From: Monocercomonoides exilis
Lineage: Eukaryota; Preaxostyla; Oxymonadida; Polymastigidae
NCBI GenBank assembly: GCA_001643675.2
Contig: LSRY02000016.1
Coordinates: 372,001-436,000 of the forward strand
Direction of reading: 5' to 3'
DNA length: 64,000 bases
In this document: in pieces, positions 1 to 13,000 of the stretch
Numbering within the stretch: the stretch's first letter is position 1
Layout: every line of letters begins with the position of its first letter
Position numbers and translations under genes: made by a program
Notes under the pieces: generated by a model
Seen by the model: only the letters and a program-made list of their open reading frames with translations
What the model was told of the DNA's origin: nothing
The model's database searches: none

Positions 1-1052
1 TGGATGAAGCGCATGCAATACGTGCTGAGGCAGGCAATAGCCCGCGGAGGCTGGAACGGGACGGTGAGACCCAACCCAATGATGTTGGGAGAATTAACAC
101 ATTGGAGAAAGGTCCTGCAAGAGAACAGACGAAGGAGTCTGAAGAGAAGAGCAAAGCCAGCAGAGTTAATGACAGACGCGTCAGAGCTGGGATGGGGTGC
201 AGTGCAAACAAAACCGAGGGAGAACAAAGAGGAGTAGATTTATGTCCACGGAAGTTGGACCTGCCAAGAGAGTGCGTTTCGATCAACGAGAAGGAGTCCA
301 GAGCAGTGTTGAGGACTTAAGAAAGGAAAGGAGCTTGGCTGCAACAACAGAAGATCGACCATATTTGTCTGAGGACAGACAATATGTCCACGAGATGGAC
401 GATACTGAAGAAGACAGGAGCGCCATCGCTCATTCCAACACTGAGAGCATTAAAGAAGAAACTGAACAGTCTAGACATTACAATACAAATGGAACACCTC
501 CCGGGAGAACAGAACACGGAAGCAGATGCACTCCGCCAGATGGAGAGATAACCGGACTACGCACTGAGAGGTAAGAAAGTTGCAGAGATATTTCAAACAA
601 TCGCACCGAGAACATTAGACACAATTTCAGAGCCCATTGCGCCGGTGCCCTGCGGAAGAGTTTGGAGGCTATCCTCCGTGAGAAGGAAGAGAGAGAGAGA
701 GAGAAATACAAGAAAACGAGATAGTGCTTGTCCACCAGTTCCTGAGAAATATTGGATGGGTGTTGAAAGAGAAGATGAACGAAGCTCAGAGGGAACTAAC
801 GATTCTGATTCTGCCAGCCCGGAGTGGGCAGACCTGGACCCCACTACTGCAGCCTGGGCATTTGACAAAGACCCTGGGGACTTTTCAGGAGTGCATGATA
901 CCGTGAGCGAAGATGAGAAGGGAAGGCTGGAAATTACACACAGGAGAGGTGACAAGCATCACACTGGAGAAGAAAATACTTTAGGAAGAGACCTCTTCTT
1001 TGCATGGGAAGAACACGTTGGAGTAAAGGTCATAGCAGCAGCAATACTATGA
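1..1052 (+). mobile_element. DIRS-like retroelement: reverse transcriptase tail / RNase H remnant
   Basis: Cut by the window edge. Reading across three frames gives an RNase H domain. TDASELGWGA (about 172-201) carries the first catalytic Asp. SINEKESRAVLRT follows in another frame (about 281-319). RTDNMSTRW (about 376-402) carries a second Asp, and EHLPGEQNTEADALR (about 493-540) is the typical DIRS/Ngaro RNase H end. The region after RNase H (about 570-640, DYALRGKKVAEIFQTIAPRT) and LILPARSGQTWTPLL (about 806-850) match the linker seen in DIRS pol proteins. Frames change at least three times, so the copy is dead. The recombinase remnant follows on the same strand, in the order expected for a tyrosine-recombinase retrotransposon. 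Class is confident; subfamily (DIRS versus Ngaro) is not decided. Confidence 0.75.
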
Positions 1053-1121
1053 AATCAAAAGAGTGAAAGAGATACGTGGAGAGCGCTGCGAAGATTTAAG
1101 CGATTCCTGGATAGAGAGAGC

Positions 1122-2189
1122 ATGGATGGCACTGACCCCCTCACAACCAAAAACGCCAAATGGATAATGGCAGAGTTTATTGAAACACTCTCGAATACGA
1201 ACCTCTCAAGCGGAGTGATTCATCAGACAGTACGGAAAGTTCTGGATTCCATTACCCTTTTTAGGGATATTGAGATTGATCGAAAGGACATAGAAATATT
1301 TCTAAAAACCTATGTGGGAGATAAGCCGAGAAGAGGCAAGAGATACAAATCAATGTGGGACTTGACAATCATTACGATATGGGCTGAAACCACAAACAAC
1401 GCAAAGGATATACGAACGCTCCAGATGAGAGCCCTCATCCTCACTATGATTTTTGGAGCTTTAAGACCAGCTGAGTTTGAGAGAATGAGAAGTGATACTG
1501 CATTATTCAGAGAGAACACTGCACTGACGTAAGTTCAGACAAAGATAACACGAGGGGAGATTTTTTCAGTCGTTATTAAAAGGCATCTTAACCCACGTAT
1601 CTATCCAGAAGAAGCGTTCCAATGATGGATAGATTATGCCAGGACAACTTTTGAAAATGAACATGTGTGGTTTGATATTAATGAGAATCAACCTGAAAAT
1701 TTGCAGAGAATAAAGGAAAAGTTAACGGCATCTCTTCGAGAGAACGGAATACCTGAAACATTCACCACATCCTCGATAAGACATAAAGTGGAAACACACT
1801 TAGCTAAACTTGAAGGTGCAGATTGGAAATAGATCAATGATCGAGCGAGCTTGACTCCAGGTTCAAGACTTAACCCAGAAAATTAAACAGTTTCACCGGT
1901 TCAATATACGAAATGGATCCTTGATACAATCGGTGACCCAGTACCCCCTTGGGGAGAAGCAGACAAGTCGGAGAAGGATAGTGAAAAGAAGGATATGATA
2001 AACGAGAATACAAAATCAGGAACAAAGGAATACATGGGAGAGTTATCGCAAGTGGTGGAAGAGAAACATAGCAAGAAGAAGAGTCCAAGGAATCAAGGCT
2101 CATCCCAAGACGAAAGATTCATCTACAGAACACCTAAGCTCGACATCTTGAATGTGGGAAAACAGCCCCCCCCCCCCCCCCCCTTATAA
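1122..2189 (+). pseudogene. Tyrosine recombinase of the DIRS-like element, interrupted by four stops
   Basis: One continuous frame runs from the ATG at 1122 to 2189 but is broken by TAA (1530-1532), TGA (1623-1625), TAG (1830-1832) and TAA (1884-1886). The N-terminal part is helical, like the SAM-like core-binding domain. ALILTMIFGALRPAEFERM (about 1432-1488) is the box I region with the catalytic Arg. TTSSIRHKVETHLAKLEGA (about 1765-1820) matches the second conserved box (family form H-x-x-R), with Ser in place of the usual His. The reading frame is preserved without indels, so decay was by point mutation only, in contrast to the upstream RNase H. A basic and acidic tail and an 18-C tract follow. 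The role in the family is integration of circular cDNA. Confidence 0.72.
2166..2183. repeat. 18-nt poly-C tract
   Basis: An uninterrupted run of 18 C residues sits near the 3' end of the recombinase remnant. Long C homopolymers are rare in AT-rich genomes. The run may be a slippage hotspot or reflect uncertain sequencing length. Confidence 0.85.
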
Positions 2190-2515
2190 TTCCCTGCAGC
2201 ATTATGGAGCTGACTGGAAGCAGACATACGGCCTCACAGAGAAAGAAGGGCACAGACCGGAGGAAGCATGGTGTGAGAAGTCAAAGCGAGAGGATAAAGA
2301 TCTTAGAAGAAACGAATTCCCGGTCGAGAACACCTCGGAAACACCCCAAGAAAGGGAGGGAGTGGAAACAGGGGCTGCACCTTCATCCGTAGGCCCTCCA
2401 AACATCCGCCGCACTTTGACGTGTTAGGCAGGAGGGTTTAAGATCATTACAAAGAAAGAAATAAATAAATATAAAATTATATAAGAATAGATATATAAAA
2501 GGGATTTCAAGACTC

Positions 2516-2607
2516 ATTATTGAGGAGCAAACCTGCTCCTTGCGTTCGTAGATTCGCTCTATTGCGAATTGATAGAACGCAGTGAGACAGGTTTGCTCCG
2601 AGATAAT
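2516..2607. repeat. 92-bp imperfect palindrome (cruciform/hairpin) downstream of the retroelement
   Basis: The left arm 2516-2535 and the right arm 2588-2607 pair at 17 of 20 positions around GGAGCAAACCTG / CAGGTTTGCTCC. Inside, GCGTTC pairs with GAACGC and ATTCGC with GCGAAT around a 6-nt loop, so almost the whole segment can fold on itself. It lies just after the tyrosine-recombinase element and may be a recombination site or terminal repeat of it. That role is inference. Confidence 0.7.
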
Positions 2608-2854
2608 TCGAATGCGGATGGAGAGACGATAAGCGGCTGGGTGCGAAGGTGAACCAGAAGTTTGTGGAGAGATGACTAGAAAAAAGGGCGAGATATAAAA
2701 GGATAGAGGAAAAGATCAACCGCCCGAAGTTACAAGAGTGCACCTAGAACCTGTATTGAGGAACAGGGAATTAATAAAAAGTTTTAAGCATGATCCAACT
2801 CATCAACGAGATTTTGATTGTTTTCACAGAAAAGAATTAAACTTTTAATTTGCA

Positions 2855-3045
2855 GTGTGTGATGTTTGTGGATGCTCTGCTGATACAGCAGAAAAATGGG
2901 AGGCAGAGCATATCACATTTAGTTTTCTTTTCCACGCCTCGCGAAAGCGAGAGTGGTTTTTCTTTGTGCTCCTTTCATAACACTCGACACACCGGATCCC
3001 TGTACAACATGCAGGAGATAGCTCTGAAGAGCAATATCTATTGCC
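2855..3045 (+). other. Cluster of strong hairpins, possible structured RNA or element end
   Basis: Several stems can form in order: TGTGAT/ATCACA enclosing ATGCTCTGC/GCAGAGCAT (about 2859-2926), CTCGC-GAAA-GCGAG with flanking CCAC/GTGG (about 2932-2956), a short stem around 2999-3015, and AGATA-GCTCT/AGAGC-ATCT (about 3017-3040). The base composition is more balanced than the AT-rich surroundings. I could not match it to U1-U6, SRP, RNase P or U3 RNA. It may be part of the decayed retroelement instead. Confidence 0.25.
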
Positions 3046-3246
3046 TTCTAATTTTTGAAACCAAGACAAAAAAACAAAGTTGGAGGTGAAGTGAAGAAAA
3101 TTAAACATTACACACCAATGTGGTTTTTATTTTTTTGGTAATATTTATATTTCGCTATTTTTTCATATCATATTCGGAAGTGCGAAGTTTTCACTCGAAC
3201 CACCCAAACTTTAGATCAAAACTCGTTATCGAGGATCAAACCTGCT

Positions 3247-4070
3247 TTATTTCTTCGTTTTATCAAGATTTTTGATTCAAGAATGATTTTTAAAAGGATT
3301 TTTATTTCAAGTGAATTTTTGAAATGGGTTTATTTTAAATTCTTTTTTATAACACAAAAAATTTACCAGTTTCAATATCGCATAAACGCTTGTTAATCAA
3401 AGTTACTGATATTAATAACTTCTTCATTAATATTTTTAACTTTTCGTTTTGTCCCCACTTCCCGATATGATTTCATTTCAAAAGTGATTGAAACTTATTT
3501 CTCGAAGAATAATCAACAATAACGAAAATATCAATCAGAAAAGTCCTTTCTCATCAAGGTGAATACATTATTAGAAAAAAAAAGTTGATAGCATTGAATT
3601 ATTTAAAATGATTGGAGAATAAAAGAAAAAACAAATCAAGAAAGTGTTTTTAAAAATAATGGAGATCCTATCAGTATATCCACATAATCTTTTTTTGATT
3701 CATGGCTTCATTTTTTGGATACGGTTGAAGGGATATTTGTTTCATTGATGCTTTCCTTAATTTCTCGCAAAATGTTCTCATTTTGATGATTTTTGATGAA
3801 TTGCTCCAAATGAAGTGAGGAAAAGTTATAATTTTATTTGCCATTCGATATTCATTTCGGCCAATCAAAAGAAACCTATATCCAAAGAAAAACAAAGCAA
3901 AAAACAAATAACCTGAAAAATTGCACCACACAAACGGAATACTCGTCAAATTCATCGAGTGATCCGTCAATAGTGAAGCATCGTATCCAACATTCCATAT
4001 CCGTTCATCTATCCCAGCTGTTGTTTTAAGGCAGTTGTGCTAATCATCTTCTTTCTCTGCTTCCTCCTTT
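3247..4070. other. AT-rich intergenic stretch
   Basis: Low-complexity A/T-rich DNA between the retroelement debris and the 3' end of the broken surface-receptor gene. I see no convincing coding or RNA feature. A minus-strand open frame at 3671-3970 has a hydrophobic stretch but no recognisable domain. Confidence 0.6.
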
Positions 4071-7000
4071 TCATCTATTGCTATATCCACTCCAGCTTCT
4101 GCTCTGTCGAGTCGCAGCCTCGCTGCCTCCATCATCGCTCCTTGCTTCAAAATCGATGGCGTCTGATGCTGTGACAAACACAGCTCCTGCGGGAAACCGA
4201 CTGAAGAATTCTCGCTTCAAAGTTATCAAGCCCCACCTCTCCGATGGCGATGCAGACAAGCATGCTTTTATCATTTCTCCATATTCCTCACTCCCTGCTT
4301 TCTCGGGTTTCGGCCTTTCCCCATTCACAATTTTCTGCCCGGCTGCTTCTGCAGAATAGTCTCCAAACGGGATCTTCAGAGTCAGGCATTCCCACAACAT
4401 CATCCCCACAGAAAACACAACTGACTCCTTTGTCGCTCTCATCTTTTTTCTTCCCCATCAGCTCCGGCGCCTTCCATCGCTTGTATTCGTCTCTGCAGCC
4501 TTCATCATCCTCAAATGCCGATGAGGGTGGCGGTGAGTCTACGAATCGCTCACTCATCAATGAAACATCAGAGGATGATGTGGCAATCGTGCATGATGAA
4601 GCAATGGATGAGGAGTCCGAATCCGACTCATCAGAGCAGTCAGAGTGAAGCGCTATGACAATCACCATCTGCTCAGAGAACAGCACAATGTGCGGACTCA
4701 GATTCGCCAATGACTGAAGCGGGTTTTCCATCTCATTGAAAGAGTGCAGCGCTCCATTCACCACCCAGAACAGGATCTGTGCAGCTGTCATCTCCCGCTC
4801 CTTCAATGAACCAATCGCCATCTCCTTCTTCTCATTCTTCCCATGCACAAGCATGAATAGCGAGTCACGAAGATCCGCTATCAACTTCTCATGCGGCGAC
4901 GAGCATGCCATTCCATCCACAAGATTCGACATGGATGACGTGGTTGGGCACAGACTCTCTGATCGAACAAATGTTGAATCTGAATCAGTTGTCGAAGTGG
5001 TGGAAGTGGATGAAATGGATGGCGATGGTGTTCTCTTCTGAATCTCTTCTTCTTCAACCTTCTCCAGTGCCCACTCCGGAATCTTGTCTGAATCTCTCCC
5101 AAGGATGTATTCGGTGGAGCCGCTCTCACTTAACAAATGCTCGGATGATTCAGAATGTTGCATATTCGTATCATATGCTCTTTTCTTGATCCTCTCTTCA
5201 TTCTTCTTCTCTGCCTCCCTCTCAGCTCTTTTCCACTGTTCCTCGGGAGACATCTCCATTGTCACCATCTCAATCAGCTTCGGATCCTTCCTCACTGTAT
5301 CTTCCACAATCTCCTCCAGTTCTTCTGTTCTTCTTTTTGCTTTCTCCATCGAACAGTTGTAACCACTGCTATAATCAGAATTACAAAAAGAACAACAGCC
5401 ATTATTATAACAACCAATGGCCATGATGATTTTTCTTTGTTTCCTCCTTCAACAAGTTTTTCGTTTCCATTCACCTGTGCTTCTGTTCTGTTCTTCACAA
5501 CAAACCATTTCGTGCCCTGCCGCCTGGCTGCATCTCCAAACTCAATCCTCACCCTCACCTCTGCTGTCTCTGCCGCTCCTCGAGCTGCTGATGCTCCTAT
5601 TCTGCTGCACACCTCCTCCTCTGACACATAGTCAGATTCCACAAACTCATGCCGCTCCACTGCTTCTGCATCCCCATCCCATACGCTCACCCCAAATGAA
5701 AGATTGCACGGAATTAGCAGTCGCCCCACAAACCTCACCTCCAGCTCCTCCCCTGCTCCCCTCATATGCGCCTCCTCCACAACTGGCACAAACAGCGCCC
5801 ATCCCCTTTCCCCTGCAACCCCTTCCAGTGTGCACCCTTCACTCAGAATCCACAGCGAGCTGTTCTCCTTTGCCCCATCCCCTCCTTTCAGGCTCACAAC
5901 ATTAACCTTTCCCAAACCGCTGCACACCACATTCCGCCGGATGGATCTGTACTTCTCCACTGTCCCATTGTTGTTCTCAAACATCCCCATCTCAATCCTC
6001 ACATCCCCACCATCCACCCCAGCCCCTCCACAGCTGCTGTTTGCAATTACTGTGTCTTTCATCCGACTGCTGCAATTCTCCATCTCAACAACTGATCCAT
6101 TCCAAAAGCATATCCCTTCCTCCGCTCCCTCCCAGTTTGTCTTCTCCAACAATCCACATCCATCAAACGTACAGCTGTCAAATGCAATGCTCGAAGCACA
6201 CAAAACCTTCACTCCACTCCCTCTTGCCGATTGCGATGTGCATCTTCGGAATGTGCAGTTCACAATTTCTCCCATCTCTTTCCCTTCCCCAGCTCTTAGC
6301 AATATGCACGATGCTCCTCCAGAGAGGCGTGTGATGTTTTCAAAGCTGCACGATCCAATTCGCGGCAACAGCTTTGCTCCAGAGCAAATGATGCTCCCAT
6401 CTTCCACGCTAATATCCGCCACGCTCACATTGTTCACGCTCGTCTCTTGCTCCGGCCCTGATGCCTCGATCACTCCCTTCACTGTTTCCAAGAATCTGAG
6501 ACCTGCAACCTGAACGCTTGACACAGCACAGCCACCGCCTCCAATCCATATCAGCGAGAACCTAATTCTCGCCTTCCCATTCTCCTCCTCCCCATTTTGC
6601 ATCGTGCTGAACGTACACAGCCGTATCCTAAGCATCCCGCTCTGTACTTCAATCAGCCTTGCATGGCTCCATTCTGCTCCTTCTGCAAACACAAACCCCA
6701 ATCCTGTCACCTCCACATTCCTCTGTGTCGCAATAACCCCTTCCCTTCTCTGCTCTTCAATTCCCTTCACAATTATTTGCGCCATGTCGCCTCCGCTCGA
6801 CAGAACCCTCATCTCCACAAAATCGCACTCCCTCTCAATCACACTCTCTTCCTCCACAAACATCTGGCTCACATAATCCCATGTCACATGCTCCACCCCA
6901 TAGTCGATCGATCGGCATGGAACTTCAGGCATTCCACACGATCTCTCATTTTTGCCTCCCTTCTCTCTGCTGCTCGACACCACAATCGTGTCCGACTGGA

Positions 7001-10000
7001 ATATCGTAATGATTCCCATCAGATCAATCGCCTCCACTGTGTGCTGTGTCCTGTCCATCCCACACATCCCGTTTTGACGCATATACACACTTTCCCGCAG
7101 ATCCAACCGGAACTGTGTCTCGTTGATCTGGTTCTCGATGCTGAAGCACTCCACAAATACATCCCGTCCCAATGCTGCATCATTTCCACGAAACTCCATG
7201 CTCCGCAGCTCAAAGTCCAGCTCCCCTGTCACTTCAGAGTGCAGATATAGCCCTCCTCCCTTTCCTCTCTCTGCAGAACATCCACTCTGCTTTATTGTCG
7301 ATTCGCTCATCCGCAGCCACCCCCCTTCGTTCAACGAGAAATACACAACCCCTCCTTTCTCGCTTTCCGACGATTTGCACGACTCAAACACGCACCCGCT
7401 CACATTCACACAAATCCCGCCATCGCACTTACACTCAACAATCCTCGGCCTATTCCCTTGCCCTGCCACAAACAAAAATGTCGAATTTTCCATTTCAACC
7501 ACACTTCCCTCATCACCGTTTCCAACATCACCATCCACAACTTGAACAACTGCCCCATCTCTAATTCTTCCCGACTCCACACGCATTCCAAGCAGAATGC
7601 ATCTGCACCCTCCATTCACCTCAAATAATCCTTTCCCTCCATTCATGCTCCTCGACTCCAGCTCATCCGCCCTCAGCTCTCCATTAAACATCCTCACAAA
7701 CACACTCCCTCCTCCTTCCCCTTCTCCTCCCTCTGTGCCCTCTCTTGTCTCAAATACACACTTATCCAGCCAAAGTGTTCCTCCATTGTTTTCAACTGCC
7801 CATCCTCGTCCGTTCTCAAACCCTGCTGCCATGCACACACTCATCTCCTTCAGCACAAGCATCTTCGTGTTCACAATCACCCCTCTGCCTCTCTTCTCTC
7901 CATCTCCTCCAAACACCAGTGCAGATCGAGGCAGCTTCTCCTCTCCATTCCTCCACCTCTCCACACTCAAGCTCGACAGATCCCACTCATCCTCCACTCC
8001 CACCTCTCTTCTGATCATAACCCTTTTCTCCTCATTCTCTTTCTCAATCTGCTTCATCCCTTTCCACAGCGTGCCGCACGGATCCCTCTCGCTTCCACAT
8101 CCCATCACATCAAACCCATCCTCGCTTATGTACACCACCCCCGACCAGTACTTCACCACAAGTCGGAGCAGATCCGTCTCTCCAAGTTTCTCATCCTTCC
8201 CCACAAACAAGTTCTCATCCTCTTTCAATTCTCCATATATTACTCCAAACGACTGCTCGTTCACCGTCTTGTTCAGATCCACTCCTTCTATGTATATCGC
8301 CTTCCCTCTTGCTCCTCCAACCGTTCCCTTGAATTCCGTGCCTGCAAAACGCAATCCATCCTCTTTCAACCCTTCCCTGCTGTCCACATATATCACCCCT
8401 CCACACCCTTCCTCCCACTCCCATCCGCACCCTTCAAAATAGCTATTCGATATCCCAAACGTATCCTCTCCTTTCAGCTTCACTCTCATCACCCCTCCTC
8501 CTTCCCCATCTCCATCCCTTCCATCCCTTCCATCCCCTCCAACCCTCTTCACATCCTCAAACACACACCCGCTCATCTCCACGCTCGAGCAAAATTCAAA
8601 CGCCACTGCCCCAATCTCCATTTCTTTCACCAAACATGAAACTGCCATCACTTTTCCCCCACTGCTCTTCACCATGCTATATTCCACTATCCCTGCTCCC
8701 TCCACCTCAAACTCACACAAAACCAGCCACAACTCCGCATTCCCTCCTCCACTCCACACAACCTCCTTCTTCCCCTCTTCAAGTCTCACTGGCACAACCA
8801 TCCTCACCCTCTCAACATTCAGCACCTTTTCGTTCTTCACCACCCAGCTCTCCCCATCTCCTTCGATCTTTTCCCTTATCTCAACAACACTTTTTCTCCT
8901 CTGCCGAGCTCCCTTCCACCTTCCATCCGGACAGATCTTCCACCTTCCTTATCCCGACCATATCGATGACCTCCATCTCAATCATCCCATCCTCGTTCTC
9001 TCCATGCTCAACCCCTTTCTCAAACGACTCGCACGGATACTCCTCTCGCCCACACCCCATGATGTCTGCCCCATTGCTCCCCACCACAATCCTTCTTGAG
9101 CGATATCCCACCAAAAAATACATCAGATCATGCGCCTTCTCCGAAAACCGCCCTTCATCCCTGCCCATCATCCTCACACCTGCCTCGCCTCCTTCTTTCA
9201 CCAGCTCCAGCTCAAACCGCTCCCCAACAACACTCTCCTTCAGATCTCTGCACTTAACAAACACATCATCCCCTTCATGAGCCGCATTCCCCTCAAACAC
9301 CATCTTCGATATTCCAAACCTGTTCTCACAGTCTGCATGGATCCACATAAACACCCCACCTCCTCTCCCTCCTGTCTCTTCTGCCCTGCAATTCTTCACT
9401 GTGCAATTCTTCACCAGCACTTCGTCTTCCCCACTCATCTCCCAGCTTACCGCCCCGCCATCTCCCCTCCCTGAGCAGCACCCAACAAATTCACACTCCT
9501 CGCTCAATTCCACCTTCCTTCCATCCATCACCCTTATCACTCCCCCACTCCCACCCCAGCAGTCCCGCGCCTTCATTCTCTTCACCACTATCTTCGTCCC
9601 TTTCTCTCCAATCACCAGCCCACCCCCATCTGTCCTTGCTCCATTCATATTCACATCCTCGCACAACAACCCCCCTCCCTTCATAGCACACATCCCCCTT
9701 CCATCTCCAAATTCCATCTGCTCCACACTCACCTTCTTCAGCTCCACTGACCCTCCTCTCCCACAAACAATCCACATGTTTGTCTTCCTCTTCTCTTCTC
9801 CTTTCCCTCCAAACACACACTCCACAACATGAACCTCTCCCACTCCCATCTCAAAAAGCTCCGAGTGCGCAGACTTCTCTGCCACTTCAAACTTGATCCA
9901 CTCAATCGTCAGCGTCGTCGACCAGCTCCCCACCATCACACACACTTTCCCCCTTTCCCCCACCACCACCTCCGACTTCGCCACCTCGTCTCCTCGGATC

Positions 10001-13000
10001 GTCAGCGACTCTCCTTCTCTCCTGATCTCCTCCCCAAGCTCGCTCTCCTCCATGATATGCAGAATCGTCTTCTCCTTCCCCAGCTTCTCATACCCTCCCT
10101 CCACCGTGTTGCACGGCAGCTCATCGCTCCCGCAGTTTTCCTGCCCAGTCACAGTCCTGTTCACAAAGATGATGTCTCCCTTCGGCGGAAACAGATATTT
10201 CAGCAGCGTCACATCGATCCCCGCATTCCCCGGATCCACCACCCACATCGTGTTGTTGTACTCCTCCCCTTCCTTTGCCGACCCCTCCCACTTCCTCCGA
10301 TCAATCACCACTCCTGGCTCTCTGCACACCAGATACACATCCACCCCAATGTGCCCTTGATTCCCTTCAAACACATCCTGCCTCATCGAGTAGCTCACAT
10401 CCACATCTTCAAACTCCATGAACAGCCCTCCTCCCTTCCCTCCGTTTCCATCCACTTTGCTCTCCCGCACTTCGTTCTCCTCAAACACCCAGCTCCCTCC
10501 TTTCCCCACACGAACATGCACACTTCCCCCTTCCCCCGTTCCGCTCTCGCACCGAATCACACTCACAACGCATCTCTCCACCACACACTCCATCCCTTCT
10601 CCCACACTCCCCACAATCACTGCCCCATCCCCTTCCATACGCGTCACCCCGCTCACATTGCTTTCTGCCATCCTCACGCTGCTCGTCCTATCAAACTCCC
10701 ACACACAGTGATCCCCAAATGTCACTCCTCCGCTTGCCGATGTGTTCCCCACCTCCAACGACGACCCCTCTCCAACCCATATCAGCCCTTTCTTTCCTCC
10801 ACTCGCCACTCTCTCAACCACAACCCCTTCAACACTTCCTTTCGATCCCTCTCGCAATTCAACCATGCTCCCACTCTCAAACTCCTGCTCCCTCACCTCA
10901 ACACTCTTCAGCTCCATCCTCCCCCCAACACACACCACAAAGCTGAACCCCGCTTTTCCACTCCCCATCCTCATTCCGCACCTCTCCATCACCAATCCCG
11001 ACAGCCGGCTCACCACCACACTCCGCTGCCCTCTCACAAATGTCTTCTCCACCACAAACACCACATCTGCAAACCCTGTATCCTTCCTCGTCTCTATCAC
11101 CCCTTCGCTTTCTTCTCCCAAATCTCCTCTCACTTCGTATTCTCTCCTCTCTTCACACCCCTTCACATCCATCTCTTGCGTCGATATATCAATCACTGAG
11201 CAAAATGCAAATCCCCTCTTCAGCACTATTTCTGCTTTTCTCCCGAAAAACCTCGCCCTCCCGCAGTGCTCCATCGTCGCACACCCAAACCACTCAAACC
11301 CACACAACGAATAGTCCATTCCTCTTTCCCCTTCCACGTACCCTGGACTTCCCCACTCCTGAACAAACACCCCAAGTGGAACTCTCATCTCCTCTGCCTC
11401 ATCATACCCCACAAATTCCAACCCATCCAGCTCCCCACCTCCCACATCCACCTTCAGTCTCTCCGAACTCACAACACCCCCCAGTCCTCTCCCTCTCACA
11501 AACATCTTCCGGCCCACCCATGCCCAGCACTCCTCAAGCTCAACTTCTTCAATCTCAAACCCATCTGCCACACTGCACTCCATGAACATCCACCCTCCTT
11601 TCCCTTTCGTTTCCTTTTCTGCACAGCACCTCTCCCCCTTGCAGTTCCCCACAATAACATGCCCTTTCCCTTCAATACACACCTTCAGCGCTCCCCCTTC
11701 CTCATTCGCCCTTCCATCCACATCCGTCATGTTGCACCACAAAAACTCCAGCTTCCCTCCAATCACACTCGACACAATGCACGCCCCATTCCCCCCCAAG
11801 CACCCAACACTCCCAAACGAACAGTTCCAAAACTCCACCCCACTTCCCTCAACCCTTCCTTCTCCTCCTGATTCAAATCCCAGATCAAACATTGGCTCCT
11901 CCACCACAAACCCCTCAAACCGTGTTTCTTCCACCTTCAGCACTTCCCCGCTGAAACGGATAATCGCATACCCCACACTTCCTTGCACCCCGTCCTCCAA
12001 TCCAAATCCACACTTCCTAATCCAAAGCTCACCGCCTTTCGACTGACAATTCATCAGCTCTGTGACCCCTCCCTCAAATCTGCTTGGCATCTTCACATCC
12101 AGCCACTCCAACTCCGTCACCCCTTCCGTCTTTATCGCTGCGCTCCATTCCCCGCTCAGCATCCCTCTCACACTCATCTCCATTGCAATCTCCCCCATCC
12201 CTCCCAACCTCGCTCCGCTCACATCCACCTCTTCTCTCAGCTCTGACCCTCCTGTCAGCACCACCCACTTCTCCCCATCCTTCCCTGCATGCCCAAGCCC
12301 ATACTCCACTGTCATGCATGGATATGCGCTCATCCCGCAATACACCTCATTCCTCCCTCCCTCTTTCCGAACTTCCACCCTCCCTGACACATATCCCGTG
12401 ATAAACACATACAAATCCGTATCCTCCCTCATCGCCTTCCGGTCTCGCCCAACCAGCGAGTTCCCCCTCTCCCTAATCGACAATCCAAACCCAAACCTCA
12501 AAGGAGTCACATACTCGCTCAGCTCATCACATATCACATACACATCTCTTCCAGCTTTTCCTCCGTTCCCTGCAAACTCCACATCCCCAAACACAACTCC
12601 ATCCCCTTCCACCCCCAGCTCCACAAACACTCCTCCCCCTCTTCCTCCAACCCCTTCCTGTTCCCCTGCTTCACACATCTCCACCACACTCTTCTCCCCA
12701 CTTTCCCCACTTTCCCCACCCTCCCCTATCTTCACCCTTCCCCTTTCTCCACAACCACCTTCATCATCCCCCATCCCCTTTCCCGCTTCTGCACCTGCTC
12801 GCTTGAACATTCACCACCTCCACACTCCCTCCGCTCCCCACAACCCCATTCACACCAACCCCATCTCCTTTCCCTGCTCCTATCGAACTCATGTTGCACC
12901 CACTCACCTTCACATACCCTGCCCTTTCGCTTCTCACCACACTTCCTTCTCCAAGCACACACTCATTCGCCTTCGAATTGTTCATCTCCAGCCTGCTTCC

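Larger units (their letters stand above)
2512..3246. repeat. Segment bounded by 26-bp direct repeats (2512-2537 and 3221-3246)
   Basis: ACTCATTATTGAGGAGCAAA at 2512 and ACTCGTTATCGAGGATCAAA at 3221 begin two 26-bp copies that differ at three positions. The first copy overlaps the left arm of the palindrome. Tyrosine-recombinase retroelements carry split direct repeats or inverted repeats at their ends, so these may be remains of such ends. Between the copies no protein is recognised. Confidence 0.5.

Noticed and set aside
1830-1832. Possibility that TAA/TAG encode Gln, as in some oxymonads
   Set aside because: TAA ends several well-supported genes here (WASHC4, RPEL, LIM, SSNA1, ribokinase, coiled-coil gene). 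In-frame TAA/TAG occur only in decayed sequences. None of the reconstructed genes ends in TAG, but the sample is too small to conclude anything from that.
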